Below the pieces are notes generated by a model. That model ran no database searches. It saw nothing but the letters and a program-made list of their open reading frames with translations, and was not told where the DNA came from. The position numbers and the translations under genes were made by a program. DNA of 64,000 nucleotides. Origin: Polyangia bacterium. GTDB lineage: Bacteria; Myxococcota_A; Polyangia; Nannocystales; Nannocystaceae. This document shows positions 27,653 to 36,288 of the stretch, in pieces. Position 1 is the stretch's first letter; each line of letters opens with the position of its first letter. The stretch spans positions 124,001-188,000 of the forward strand of contig JAUIFF010000007.1 of NCBI GenBank assembly GCA_030429545.1, given 5' to 3'.

Positions 27653-28930
27653 ATGGCGGCCGTTTCGCAAGTCACGTGTACCCTCATTGGGTTTTTGCTG
27701 GGGTTTACCCCTCCTGTCGCGGCATTTGGGCAACCTTTGCTACACATGCAAAGTCCCGTTGTCACAAGTCCCCAGGGGGATCAGCGGGCGGCCGGTCGGG
27801 ACCTGTTTGACCGTCGCCAGTACGATGCTGCGGCCCGGGTGTTTGAAACCCTGTGGGCCCAGCAGCGGCTGCCCGACGATCTGCACAATGCCGCGGCTGC
27901 ACGGTTTGCGGCTGGTCACTTTGCCCACGCCTTTGCCGAATATTCGACGTACTTGGCAACCCTGCCGCCACAGGCCCAAAACCGGGCTGCGGTGACGTCT
28001 CAGCTACAGGCGGCCCGCAACGAGTGCCAAAGCCTCGAAGTCAATCTGCGTACTCCCGACGCCCACGACGCGTTCGAGGTTGTGGTCACGCGGGTTGCGA
28101 ACGCCCAAACAGTCGCCCGGCCACCGCTTCCGGTGGTGCTGCGCCCGGCCACCAACAATGCCGAAGTGCCCGTGCACCACGGAGAAATCCCGCTCGACCC
28201 CGGACTTTGGCAACTCGAAGTTCGCGGGCCCAATGGCTTTGTCGAGACCCAAACTGTTGAGATTACGACCAGCCGACAAATCGTCCAAATCGAGGCCGGT
28301 ACGCACAGTCAAGCGCCTAAACACGCGGCAATTGGGCTTGTTGTCTATGGCGGGTTTGCGGCGGTCACCGGGGGTGCGCTCGCGGGTGTGGGTGCGGCTC
28401 GCCAGGGCAAGGCACGCGGCGAAGACTCGGCCCTCCCGGAACTTCCGGCCAGCCTGTGTGCCGATTCGCCCGAGGCTGTCCGCCGCCAGTGCCAGCGGGG
28501 TTCGTTGCTGGTACAAGGAATTGGCATTTCAAGCACGGGCTTTGGCCTCATCGGGTTTGGCATCGGCAGTCTCGCCAGCGGCTCGACCCATTGGATCGCC
28601 AGGGACAGGGCGCGGAGAATCACCCAATTCAGCCTGCTCGGGGTCGGCATTGCCAGCCTGGCAGGGGGCGCGCTCGGGCTCGGGTTGAGCAACCTCGACG
28701 ACGACCTAAACGAGCTAGCTGCCGCCCAAGCATGGGACACAGCCCCGCCCCGGTCGTACCGCGGTTACGCTGCCTCAAGCCTGTTCACCGGCCTCGGTGC
28801 CGGCCTGACAGTTGGTACGGCTGTGATGCTGCTGCTCCCAAAGCTCACCGGCAAGCGCCCGCGGACCTCCCAGATCTCGCCGGCGATTGGCCGCGGGTTT
28901 GCGGGGTTGCACTTCAACGGCTCGTTTTAG
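27653..28930 (+). CDS. TPR-like protein with glycine-rich membrane helices
   Basis: The 425-residue product starts at ATG 27653 with a signal-like hydrophobic segment. A short TPR-like region follows (GRDLFDRRQYDAAARVFETL), then a beta-rich middle resembling PEGA-type domains. The C-terminal third holds four or so glycine-rich hydrophobic helices. An upstream in-frame start adds 35 less plausible residues. The plan recurs in myxobacterial proteins of unknown role. The last 45 or so codons (from GTAVMLLLPKLTG to FNGSF) are repeated several times downstream. Confidence 0.75.
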   Translation: MAAVSQVTCTLIGFLLGFTPPVAAFGQPLLHMQSPVVTSPQGDQRAAGRDLFDRRQYDAAARVFETLWAQQRLPDDLHNAAAARFAAGHFAHAFAEYSTYLATLPPQAQNRAAVTSQLQAARNECQSLEVNLRTPDAHDAFEVVVTRVANAQTVARPPLPVVLRPATNNAEVPVHHGEIPLDPGLWQLEVRGPNGFVETQTVEITTSRQIVQIEAGTHSQAPKHAAIGLVVYGGFAAVTGGALAGVGAARQGKARGEDSALPELPASLCADSPEAVRRQCQRGSLLVQGIGISSTGFGLIGFGIGSLASGSTHWIARDRARRITQFSLLGVGIASLAGGALGLGLSNLDDDLNELAAAQAWDTAPPRSYRGYAASSLFTGLGAGLTVGTAVMLLLPKLTGKRPRTSQISPAIGRGFAGLHFNGSF

Positions 28931-29490
28931 CAGTCGGTACGGCTGTGATGCTGCTGCTGCCAAGACTCACCAAGCGCCCGCGGACCTCCCAGGTCTCCCC
29001 GGCGATTGGCCGCGGGTTTTTGCGGGGTTGCACTTCAGCGGCTCGTTTTAGCAGTCGGTACGGCTGTGATGCTGCTGCTGCCAAAACTCACCAAGCGCCC
29101 GCGGACCTCCTAGGTCTCGCCGGCGATTGGCCGCGGGTTTGCGGGGTTGCACTTCAACGGCTCGTTTTAGGCGGTACCGGCTTGACGTTGGGCACGGTTG
29201 TGATGCCGATCTCGGTGCCGGGTTGACGATGGGTGGATGCTGCCCCCAACCCTGCATGCAGGTAAGCGTCCAGCGATTGGCCACGGGCTTGCACTGCTCA
29301 TTTAGGTCGCCGCCCTCGGTGTCGGATAGACGCTGGGTACGGCGTGCGGACCCAAACTCACCGGTAATCTCCCAGGTCTCGCCAGCGATTGGCTTGCAAT
29401 TTAACGGCTCGTTCTAGATAGCCGGGTTCGGCGGGTACGGTTGTGATGCTTACTGACCGCAAACTCACCAGGAAGCGCGACGTGTGAGTC
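28796..29490 (+). repeat. Ladder of decaying copies of the TPR-membrane gene 3' end
   Basis: The gene tail 28808-28930 (ggtacggctgtgatgctgct ... ggctcgttttag) is followed by two nearly full copies at 28931-29052 and 29053-29170. A short degenerate piece lies at about 29171-29230, a shortened copy ending in ggctcgttctag at 29328-29418, and a last fragment at about 29433-29483. The first copies keep the stop-codon context ctcgttttag. Copy 1 has extra T residues in a ggttttt run and copy 2 an internal tag, so they are not simply read-through coding sequence. This accounts for nearly all of 28931-29536. Confidence 0.88.
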
Positions 29491-29536
29491 GTCCAAAATC
29501 AATGCTTATACACAAAAACAACTACGCAGCTCGAAG

Positions 29537-30778
29537 CTACGGGCCGATCAACCCCCGCTGGCAGGTCCACCCCTTGATGATGTGCTCACGACACTCCAAA
29601 CCCGGTTGGCACCCGCAATCCTGGCAACAGTTGTAGTCGTTCTCGCCTCCGCCACAGACACCGTCGCCGCAGACACCTGGTTGGACGATCGGCTCGGGCT
29701 CGCCTAGGAGTTCGATGCACTGGCCCTTGACGCAGTGGCGACAACCCGGTGGGCATCCGGGCTCAGGCTGTGGCACGATGGTTTTTTTGGGCTTTTTTTG
29801 CTTGGTAATTGTCGGGACTTTGACGGCCTTGGGTACGATGGGTAGCGGCTCGACCGTGGGCTTGACGGGCTCGCTGACTGTCGGTGTTTTTTTTGCATGT
29901 TCACGGGTTGTGACAAACCGAACCGGGCCGCAATCCTCCTCACACACGCTTCCACGCGAGGTTTCGCCGGGGTCGCAGCGGCCATTGCCACAAAACACCT
30001 CACTACATTTTTGCCCCGGACCATCGCTAAAAAGCTCCTGTCGCATGGTATCGACGTGGCGTTCGAGGTCTTGAAGTTCGGCCTCACCGAGGGCCCCGGT
30101 CGAACGCCAGCGCACGCGCCGGTTGCAGTCCAAAACCAGGGTGATCGGAATCAACCCGCCATAGATCTGGCCATTTTCGGGGCGTCCGAGCACGGTTGTG
30201 ACATTGGCCTGACGGCTGCGATCGGCCAATGTTTGGGCCTGCGGGGGCATCCACGGGGCCACCTGCTGGTAGGTAAACTGTGGTGATTGGTCGTCGAGCA
30301 CCTGCAAGGCGACGAACGCGACGTTGGAGCGCCAGTCGGAGCGCCGATTGAACAGCTTTCGCAGGGCGGGAAGCTCGTCTTTGCACGGCTCGCAGTGGAC
30401 ATTCCACAGGTTGATAATGTGAATTGTCTGGGTAGCGAGCACCCGGTGGTCGCCGAGCCGAACCTTGCGGACCTGACCGCCGCGGGCCTGCTCGACCTTT
30501 AGGTTCATCAATCCGTGGAGCGTGCGTCCGTCGTCGCCGATATAACCCTGCGGCGAAAGTGCCTCGTCGGTCGGCGGTTCGATAATTGTCGGTTGTTGCT
30601 CAACGGGCGCGGGTGCCTGACAGGCGGCGATCTGTGCCGTCAGCCCCGCGACTACCCGTTGTTCGCGGGAAATCTCGAGCCAGGTCCACAGGGCAAAACA
30701 ACAGGCGAGCATCCCCGCGAGCAGCACGAGGATAAGGCCGCGGACCAGCACCGGTGGCGGGCTCTCAGGTTGGGGCAC
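29537..30778 (-). CDS. Membrane-anchored thioredoxin/TlpA-like protein with C-terminal Cys-rich modules
   Basis: The 413-residue product has an N-terminal membrane helix (residues 14-37). A TlpA/thioredoxin-like domain follows, with NLWNVHCEPCKDELPALR near residue 125 (active-site CEPC). A linker rich in Pro/Lys/Val then leads to Cys-rich EGF- or DUF-like modules (CGNGRCDPGE, CGDGVCGGGENDYNC). GTG 30778 is preferred: AGGGAGG lies five bases upstream and the frame above it overlaps the previous gene. Last gene of a five-gene operon beginning with a kinase. It probably shuttles disulfides or reductant at the outer face of the inner membrane. Confidence 0.8.
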   Translation of the reverse strand: MPQPESPPPVLVRGLILVLLAGMLACCFALWTWLEISREQRVVAGLTAQIAACQAPAPVEQQPTIIEPPTDEALSPQGYIGDDGRTLHGLMNLKVEQARGGQVRKVRLGDHRVLATQTIHIINLWNVHCEPCKDELPALRKLFNRRSDWRSNVAFVALQVLDDQSPQFTYQQVAPWMPPQAQTLADRSRQANVTTVLGRPENGQIYGGLIPITLVLDCNRRVRWRSTGALGEAELQDLERHVDTMRQELFSDGPGQKCSEVFCGNGRCDPGETSRGSVCEEDCGPVRFVTTREHAKKTPTVSEPVKPTVEPLPIVPKAVKVPTITKQKKPKKTIVPQPEPGCPPGCRHCVKGQCIELLGEPEPIVQPGVCGDGVCGGGENDYNCCQDCGCQPGLECREHIIKGWTCQRGLIGP

Positions 30779-31091
30779 CACGGCCTCCCTGACAACACGC
30801 ACCACATTGTTGCTGCAACTTGGCGCGCTGGTTTTTGCTGGCGGCGAGTTTGTGTTGCAACACCAGCACCAAACTCCACCCGACAACGGTGAACACGCAG
30901 GCGACGACCAGGGCGATCCACAGCACCCGGGCACTGTCCCCCGTGGGGGGCTCGGGCGCTGTGCCACCATGTTTGGACTTGGACGCGTGCTCCCCAGCTG
31001 GCTTTGGCCGCGTGACCGACTTGACGGCGGCAACCTTGGCTGCGACGTCGGTCGGCATGCGCCGGGTCCCGTGGGAGATGCGCCCGGCCAT
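30765..31091 (-). CDS. Small single-pass membrane protein of the redox operon
   Basis: The 108-residue product starts at ATG 31091, preceded by a GGGGGAGGGGG ribosome site. A basic Lys/Pro/Ala-rich cytoplasmic part is followed by one membrane helix at about residues 55-77 and a C-terminus with CGACC. It overlaps the start of the following thioredoxin-like gene by about 14 bases, so coupled translation is likely. No family recognised. The C-terminal Cys cluster fits the redox theme of the operon. Confidence 0.65.
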   Translation of the reverse strand: MAGRISHGTRRMPTDVAAKVAAVKSVTRPKPAGEHASKSKHGGTAPEPPTGDSARVLWIALVVACVFTVVGWSLVLVLQHKLAASKNQRAKLQQQCGACCQGGRGAPT

Positions 31092-31166
31092 CAACGCCCC
31101 CTCCCCCGCATCACCGCGGTGCTCCGGCAAACTCGGTGAGTGTACAAAAATCCCGGTAACATCGTT

Positions 31167-32228
31167 TCACTTACACGGAATCGGAATCACCAACACGGTG
31201 CGGTTGATCGAGTTTTCGAGCCAGCGGCGGTCGACCGCGGACGCGCCGGCCGGATCGGCGAGGATGCGATTGATCCGGCTGACATCGCCCGGCAATCCGA
31301 TCGACATGTCGGCGTAGCTACGGCGAAAATACTGGGTTTTGATGGGCCGCTCACCGCCGAGGGACCACACCGTGATTTTGGGCTTTTGTGCCCCTACCCC
31401 ACCTTTAGCGAGGTAACTGAGCAGCAACTTTTGCACACTATCGGCCCGCCTGCGCGCGAGGTTGTAGTTGTCTTCGGGGCTGCCGTCGGGGCTGGCACGG
31501 GCGATCACATAGATCTCGGCGGCTTCGCGCAGGGCATTTGAGTGTGTATGCAACTGCTTTAGAATCGCATCGCGGTTGGACCCGGTCGGCCACTCGCGGT
31601 TGCGGCCGGGGGCTCCGTTGGGAAAGTGGACGGCGAGGCGATTGGGGAACACGGCCGTGATTTCGTCGAAATCCGGGTCGTTCATAGCGATCTCACGCCA
31701 GAGTTCTGGCGGGCACCCCTCGCGGGTTGTGAGCAGGTTGGTCCGCTTTTGACAACTTCGCTCGAGCCGTTGCAGCGCCCGGCGTACTGCCGGGTCTTGG
31801 CACACCGGCGCGTCGGTGCGAACGGCCTCGGGTTTGACGCAACGGTTGTGATCGCACACCAAGCCCGATTCGCACTCGCATTCGCGGCACGACGCCCCTT
31901 CGCCGCAAATCGGGGTCCAGGTGTCCTGCTGGCACGTACCGCGAAAACAAAAGTGATCGACCGGGCACTGGCTCGGGTCGAGCGAGGCCGGGTCGCACTG
32001 TTGGGCGACCTGCGGCTGCGGTTGCCCAGGCGATTGTCCAGCCAGTTGTCGAGGTGGTTGCCCTGCCTGTTGTCCAGCCAGTTGCCCGGGTTGGTTTGGC
32101 GGCGCAAACACAAGCTCGGGCTGGGTCGGTTGCGCCAGCTCGCGGACCACAAGGGCGCCGACGCCGAGCACCATCAAACCCGTGAGCAGGGTAAGACCTA
32201 CGAGGATCTTTGTGAGAGTGTCGTTCAT
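31167..32228 (-). CDS. OmpA-like C-terminal domain protein with N-terminal anchor and Cys-rich module
   Basis: The 353-residue product has an N-terminal membrane helix (residues 8-28) and a Gln/Pro/Gly repeat linker. A Cys-rich module with about 12 cysteines in 75 residues follows. Last comes an OmpA/MotB-like peptidoglycan-binding domain, with YVIARASPDGSPEDNYNLA and RRRADSVQKLLL typical of its core. Start ATG overlaps the stop of the upstream VKOR gene (ATGA). It probably ties the redox proteins to the cell wall, and may be a substrate of the upstream oxidase since it needs many disulfides. Confidence 0.82.
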   Translation of the reverse strand: MNDTLTKILVGLTLLTGLMVLGVGALVVRELAQPTQPELVFAPPNQPGQLAGQQAGQPPRQLAGQSPGQPQPQVAQQCDPASLDPSQCPVDHFCFRGTCQQDTWTPICGEGASCRECECESGLVCDHNRCVKPEAVRTDAPVCQDPAVRRALQRLERSCQKRTNLLTTREGCPPELWREIAMNDPDFDEITAVFPNRLAVHFPNGAPGRNREWPTGSNRDAILKQLHTHSNALREAAEIYVIARASPDGSPEDNYNLARRRADSVQKLLLSYLAKGGVGAQKPKITVWSLGGERPIKTQYFRRSYADMSIGLPGDVSRINRILADPAGASAVDRRWLENSINRTVLVIPIPCK

Positions 32229-33490
32229 GGCGACTGTTCCCCGCGGGTGCGAAAGGCCTGTCGGATCACCGCCCGTAGCTGGGTCGCGCTTTGCTCGGTA
32301 TCACGGCTATAAATCACACTCACGCCGGCCTTGGTGTGCTCGAGTAAACTGACCTGTGGCACCTGTTTGACCCCGTAGTCGAGCAGGGCCTGGGTGTTGG
32401 CCCGCACCTGCTCGTGGATTTGGGTTTGTGTGTCGATACAACGATCGAGCGCCTCGGCGTTGAGGCCTTCGCGGGTGGCCAGGGCCCGCACGCGGGCGCG
32501 GCTAAACCACGGCCCACCAAACTCCTGGAGCCCCATGAGCGCCTGCAACCAGCGAAACCCAACCTCGGGGTCCTGGGAGGCGACGCAGTAAGTCGACAGC
32601 ACTGCGACACAGGCATCGTGTGAGGCCGCATCGGCGGTTGTGAGTTCTGGGGGAAACGACTCGGGTACGCACACCGATGGCGCCCGCGGAAACAGGTGGA
32701 TCTCGACCGCAACGCTGGGTCCTTCGGCGGGTGATTCGAGCAGCGACTTGAGGGCGAGCGCCTCGCTTTTACAGTGGTGACAACTCGGGTCGAGCACGGC
32801 GACGACGGTGTACTGCGGGTCGATCTCGCCAAGGCGGATCGGTGCGGCCGGAAATTGTGGCTGGGGTTTTGGCGGCACACACCCGGCTTCGCGGTCGACG
32901 ATGTTGGTGGCGAGGCTCCAAGCGAGGGACTGCATGCCGACTGCGACGACAAGGCCGACCGCCGCCAGGTACATCGCCTCACCCCTGCTGCTTTTGCGCT
33001 CGCGCCATGTCTGCCAGCCCGCGACAGACGCCTCGCTGCGACGCTCGAGCAACATGAGGGCGGCATACATCGCGCTCACGAGGTAGAGCCCGCCGCACAG
33101 GTGACACCAGGCGTCTAAAATCGCCAGCGAGTAGGTTGCAAGTACAACTGAAACCACAACACTTGTCAGTGCCAGGAGCTGAAGGACCGGCCAGGCGACG
33201 TCAAACAAAAACCGCCGCGAGCGAAACAACCCGAGACTGACGACCAGCACGACCAGGTAAAAACCGGTAGCCGCGATCGATAGCGGCAGCCCGCCGATCA
33301 CCGACAGCGGACTTGTGAGCACAACTTCGCAGGTCCCCGAAAGCCCTGGTGCACAGCCGCCTCCCGGGTGCAGGCACGGCTGAAACGTCATGCCGAATTT
33401 TTTGATGGTCAGGGCGACTCCCAGGGTGATCCCGAGCAGCGCAACGAGGGCTGTGCACCCGCTGGCCCAACGCGAAGGTCGGTGGCTCAT
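32225..33490 (-). CDS. VKOR-DsbA fusion, disulfide-generating membrane protein
   Basis: The 421-residue product begins with a vitamin K epoxide reductase domain: several membrane helices, a CEVVLTSPLS loop Cys and the catalytic DAWCHLC near residues 126-132. A membrane helix links it to a DsbA/DsbG-like thioredoxin domain with DPSCHHCKSE near residue 237. In bacteria such fusions pass electrons from folding proteins to quinone, replacing DsbB and DsbA. ATG 33490 overlaps the stop of the kinase gene (ATGA). This is the only complete oxidase of this kind in the window. Confidence 0.92.
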   Translation of the reverse strand: MSHRPSRWASGCTALVALLGITLGVALTIKKFGMTFQPCLHPGGGCAPGLSGTCEVVLTSPLSVIGGLPLSIAATGFYLVVLVVSLGLFRSRRFLFDVAWPVLQLLALTSVVVSVVLATYSLAILDAWCHLCGGLYLVSAMYAALMLLERRSEASVAGWQTWRERKSSRGEAMYLAAVGLVVAVGMQSLAWSLATNIVDREAGCVPPKPQPQFPAAPIRLGEIDPQYTVVAVLDPSCHHCKSEALALKSLLESPAEGPSVAVEIHLFPRAPSVCVPESFPPELTTADAASHDACVAVLSTYCVASQDPEVGFRWLQALMGLQEFGGPWFSRARVRALATREGLNAEALDRCIDTQTQIHEQVRANTQALLDYGVKQVPQVSLLEHTKAGVSVIYSRDTEQSATQLRAVIRQAFRTRGEQSP

Positions 33491-34854
33491 GGCGCCCCCC
33501 CGGCCTCGGCCGACGGTTGCCGGTGCAACACCACATCCGGCGCGTCGGCGGCGATCCAACCCGACACCAGGTGAAACAGTGCGGCGAGGCCAACAAGTAC
33601 CGCCACGCGAATCCCAGGTGCGGCCCGATGCAGCTTTGTGGGGACCGACGGATCTTCGCCCGACTGTGCGAGCTCCTCGGTGATGCCCGGCAACGCCGGC
33701 GAAATGCGGGGGAAGTGGGTAGCATCGACCTGCTGCGAAACCTGCCCTGAGACTGTTTCAGGGGCTGCTGCGGCATGTTGGGGTAGCAACCCAACCTCGC
33801 TCGCGTCGACGCTTTCGCCAACCGCTGGCTCGCCGCGTTCGGGAGTCACGGTCGAACCGAATGCTGTCGCACCGTGGTGACGCGGGGGCTCGACCTCGGG
33901 AATTTTGCCGTCGGCAACGGACGGACGTACCTGGGTCGAGCGCAGGTTGGCGAGGTCGCTGTCGAGCGCAACATGGGTGCGCCGTTCTTCGAGCGGGACC
34001 CACAGCGACTGCTCGATCGCCGCCGCCATCTTTTCGACGGAGGCAAACCTCTTGCCCGGCTCTTTTTGGAGCGCTCGAACAATCAGGGCCTCGGCCGCGG
34101 CCGGGAGCCCAAGCCCGGGGATACGCTCGTTGGGCGGGATGAGTTCGGCGTGCCGATGCTGGCTGAGGGTCTCGACCGCATCCTTGCCCGAAAACGGCAC
34201 CACACCCGTCACGAGCTTGTACAGCGTGACCCCGAGGCCGTAGATATCGGAGGCGATCGACGCCGGCTGGTCGCCATCGCGTTCGGGCGCCATGTATTCG
34301 GGTGTGCCAAAAAACAGCCCGGACTCGGTATTGAACCCCTGGCGAATGTGGGGATCGCGGGCGATCCCAAAGTCGATGAGTTTGACCCGCGACCGCGGTG
34401 AACCGAAGTCGGTCACCAGGCAGTTGCTGGGTTTGACATCGCGATGGATAATCCCGGATTCGTGTGCATAGGCAAGTGCCTTGCAGATCTGGAGTGCGAC
34501 CGGCCCAAGTTCCTCCCACGAAAACCGGCCATGGGCCTCGAGCGCCCGCTCTAAGTCGACGCCCTCGACATATTCCATGATGATACAAGCTTGCCCGTTT
34601 TCCTGGCGGACAAAGTCGAATGCGGTGACGATATTGGGGTGGTGTAGACGCGCGGCTGTCTTGGCCTCAAACAAAATGCGCGCCAGGGCTTCGGGGTCGT
34701 GGCGGCGGCCGAGGATTTTGACAGCCACGCGATTGCCGAGCTCTAGATGGACCGCCAACCACACCCGGGCCATACCGCCGACGCCGAGCAAGCGTTCGAG
34801 CTTGTAGCGATTGGCGATGACCTGCCCTGGGCGGTCGAGGTCGTCTGCATTCAT
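33487..34854 (-). CDS. Hanks-type Ser/Thr protein kinase heading the redox operon
   Basis: The 455-residue product starts at ATG 34854 with AGGAG just upstream. Kinase signatures are GVGGMARVW, VAVKIL, HRDVKPSNC near residue 138, IDFGI and GTPEYMAPE. A disordered region of about 150 residues and a single membrane helix near the C-terminus (VAVLVGLAALFHLVSG) follow, with a short outer tail. Its stop overlaps the VKOR-DsbA start, so kinase and oxidase are made together. Phosphorylation targets are unknown. Confidence 0.94.
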   Translation of the reverse strand: MNADDLDRPGQVIANRYKLERLLGVGGMARVWLAVHLELGNRVAVKILGRRHDPEALARILFEAKTAARLHHPNIVTAFDFVRQENGQACIIMEYVEGVDLERALEAHGRFSWEELGPVALQICKALAYAHESGIIHRDVKPSNCLVTDFGSPRSRVKLIDFGIARDPHIRQGFNTESGLFFGTPEYMAPERDGDQPASIASDIYGLGVTLYKLVTGVVPFSGKDAVETLSQHRHAELIPPNERIPGLGLPAAAEALIVRALQKEPGKRFASVEKMAAAIEQSLWVPLEERRTHVALDSDLANLRSTQVRPSVADGKIPEVEPPRHHGATAFGSTVTPERGEPAVGESVDASEVGLLPQHAAAAPETVSGQVSQQVDATHFPRISPALPGITEELAQSGEDPSVPTKLHRAAPGIRVAVLVGLAALFHLVSGWIAADAPDVVLHRQPSAEAGGAP

Positions 34855-35223
34855 GGCTCCTGCATATCTGATCTGCGCCAGTGGTACCAGTGCACCGGCA
34901 AGCAAACTGCGCGCAAAATGCGGCGGAGTGCTCAGTCCGTCGCAAATACCCGTAGTGGGCGGGTACTACGTGGGTAGCCGCGTGGCGGTCTTGGATGGGC
35001 TTTGACAACGTCCCGTAGGTCGCACGGCGCTTGCCGGTTTTGGCGGTGAGCGAGCCCATCGTCACATGCGCGAAGAATGTATCAGCACACCCGCCTAGCC
35101 AGCGAAACGGGGAACATTGACGATCCACGTATGGGTCCGCTCATACAAAAAACGACGGATAGTCCGTCGTTTTTGCGGCAACCGGAGTGTGTGAAGCCTC
35201 CGCTGGCACCTGTCGATTTTGAC
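34855..35223. other. Intergenic region with kinase-operon promoter and M50 terminator
   Basis: These 369 bases hold no gene. The left part must carry the promoter of the minus-strand kinase operon. One near-match of the 12-bp palindrome lies at 35077 (ATGTATCAGCAC). The terminator of the upstream M50 protease gene is at 35147-35174. Confidence 0.55.
35147..35174 (-). terminator. Intrinsic terminator after the M50 protease gene
   Basis: A perfect 12-base inverted repeat, aaaaacgacgga / tccgtcgttttt, with a three-base loop. Read on the minus strand it ends in a run of T, 50 bases after the protease stop. The A/T flanks make it potentially bidirectional. Confidence 0.85.
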
Positions 35224-36063
35224 CTAGTGTCGAGAAGTCACGACATAGCGAACCCGGGGCGGTCGACGCCGGTCAAACTCATTGTAGACAATCACCCGCT
35301 CAACCGCTTGCGACCCGTTTGCCGGTGTTTCCCGGTATCCCCAACCCGGCCGACGATTGTGCTGTTGATGCCCCCACGACCCCGACCAAGCCGTGCGACG
35401 ATGGTGCATTGCCCGGGCCCGCCTGCCCTCTTGCCGGGCAGCCAAGTAGACGAAGCCAGCGATCAACAGCAGCATCGGATTGTAGATGAGGCCCAAAATA
35501 CCAAAGCCGATGGCTGCATATTGTCCGACCTTCGCCGCGATCCCGGTCGCCCGCAAGTAGTCCATCCGCATTGCCAGTCCGGCGCGTAGCACCCGGCCGC
35601 CGTCCATTGGGAAAGCGGGTACCAGGTTGAACAACCCGATCGCGAGGTTGGCCCAGGCGAGCCCGGCGACAAACCCAAAGGGGCTAAGTGTGCCAATTGT
35701 CCCGGCGATAACCAGGAGAATTGCCCCGAGTCCGAGACTGACAGCGGGACCGGCGAGGGCAATGAATAGTTCGTCGCGTGGTCGCAGGTCGCCAGCCTCG
35801 ATCTCGGCCACGCCGCCAATCGGTGTCAGGACGATCTGCCTGGTGGGCACACCGAACAACCTGGCGGTGAGGGCGTGTCCAAGTTCGTGCAAAAGGACCG
35901 AACCGAACACTGCCAACAAAAAGGCGACACCCACGCCGGCTGCGATGAGGGTACCACTGCTGGCGTAGCTACTCAGGGCAGCCCAGACCAGGATCAGAGC
36001 AAACGTCGCATGGATGCGGGTGTCGATGCCAAACAATCGACCAATGGACCATGACCACTTCAT
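35224..36063 (-). CDS. Site-2-type membrane metalloprotease (M50)
   Basis: The 279-residue product has several membrane helices, the zinc motif HELGH near residues 58-62 and the third ligand segment NLVPAFPMDGGRVLR near residue 145-158, as in S2P/SpoIVFB-like proteases. No CBS or PDZ domain is present; the C-terminus is a basic, His/Arg-rich tail. ATG 36063 (MKWSWSIGRLFGI) is the natural family start; an in-frame upstream start adds 31 residues rich in Cys/Gly. Such enzymes cut membrane-bound regulators. The membrane-anchored sigma factor at 49.2 kb would be a conceivable type of substrate, but no link is shown. Confidence 0.9.
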   Translation of the reverse strand: MKWSWSIGRLFGIDTRIHATFALILVWAALSSYASSGTLIAAGVGVAFLLAVFGSVLLHELGHALTARLFGVPTRQIVLTPIGGVAEIEAGDLRPRDELFIALAGPAVSLGLGAILLVIAGTIGTLSPFGFVAGLAWANLAIGLFNLVPAFPMDGGRVLRAGLAMRMDYLRATGIAAKVGQYAAIGFGILGLIYNPMLLLIAGFVYLAARQEGRRARAMHHRRTAWSGSWGHQQHNRRPGWGYRETPANGSQAVERVIVYNEFDRRRPPRVRYVVTSRH

Positions 36064-36243
36064 GGGTTTAACGTGACCATCGAAACAGGTTCCGCAACCC
36101 CCCCGATGATCACAGCGACACGGCCCAAAGCCGCGCTGACACGTGCGACCCGACATCTGACAGTGAAGTTCAGCAGGTTACGAACGGTTTGCAAGCGAAC
36201 AAGCGAACGTCCTGGGTGACCGCAGCAAAGACCACCTAAGCGA

Positions 36244-36266
36244 AACCACCGGACAAGCCGGTGGTT
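36244..36266 (-). terminator. Stem-loop after the hydroxyacyl-CoA dehydrogenase gene
   Basis: A nine-base perfect inverted repeat, aaccaccgg / ccggtggtt, with a five-base loop lies 22 bases beyond the stop. No T run follows, so it may act only as a 3' stabiliser. Confidence 0.5.
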
Positions 36267-36288
36267 GCCAACACGACCGCAGGTTTCG

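Noticed and set aside
28931..29417. Continuation of the TPR-membrane gene by read-through
   Set aside because: The downstream copies lie in different frames with internal stops and indels, so they are duplicated decayed tails and not further coding exons.
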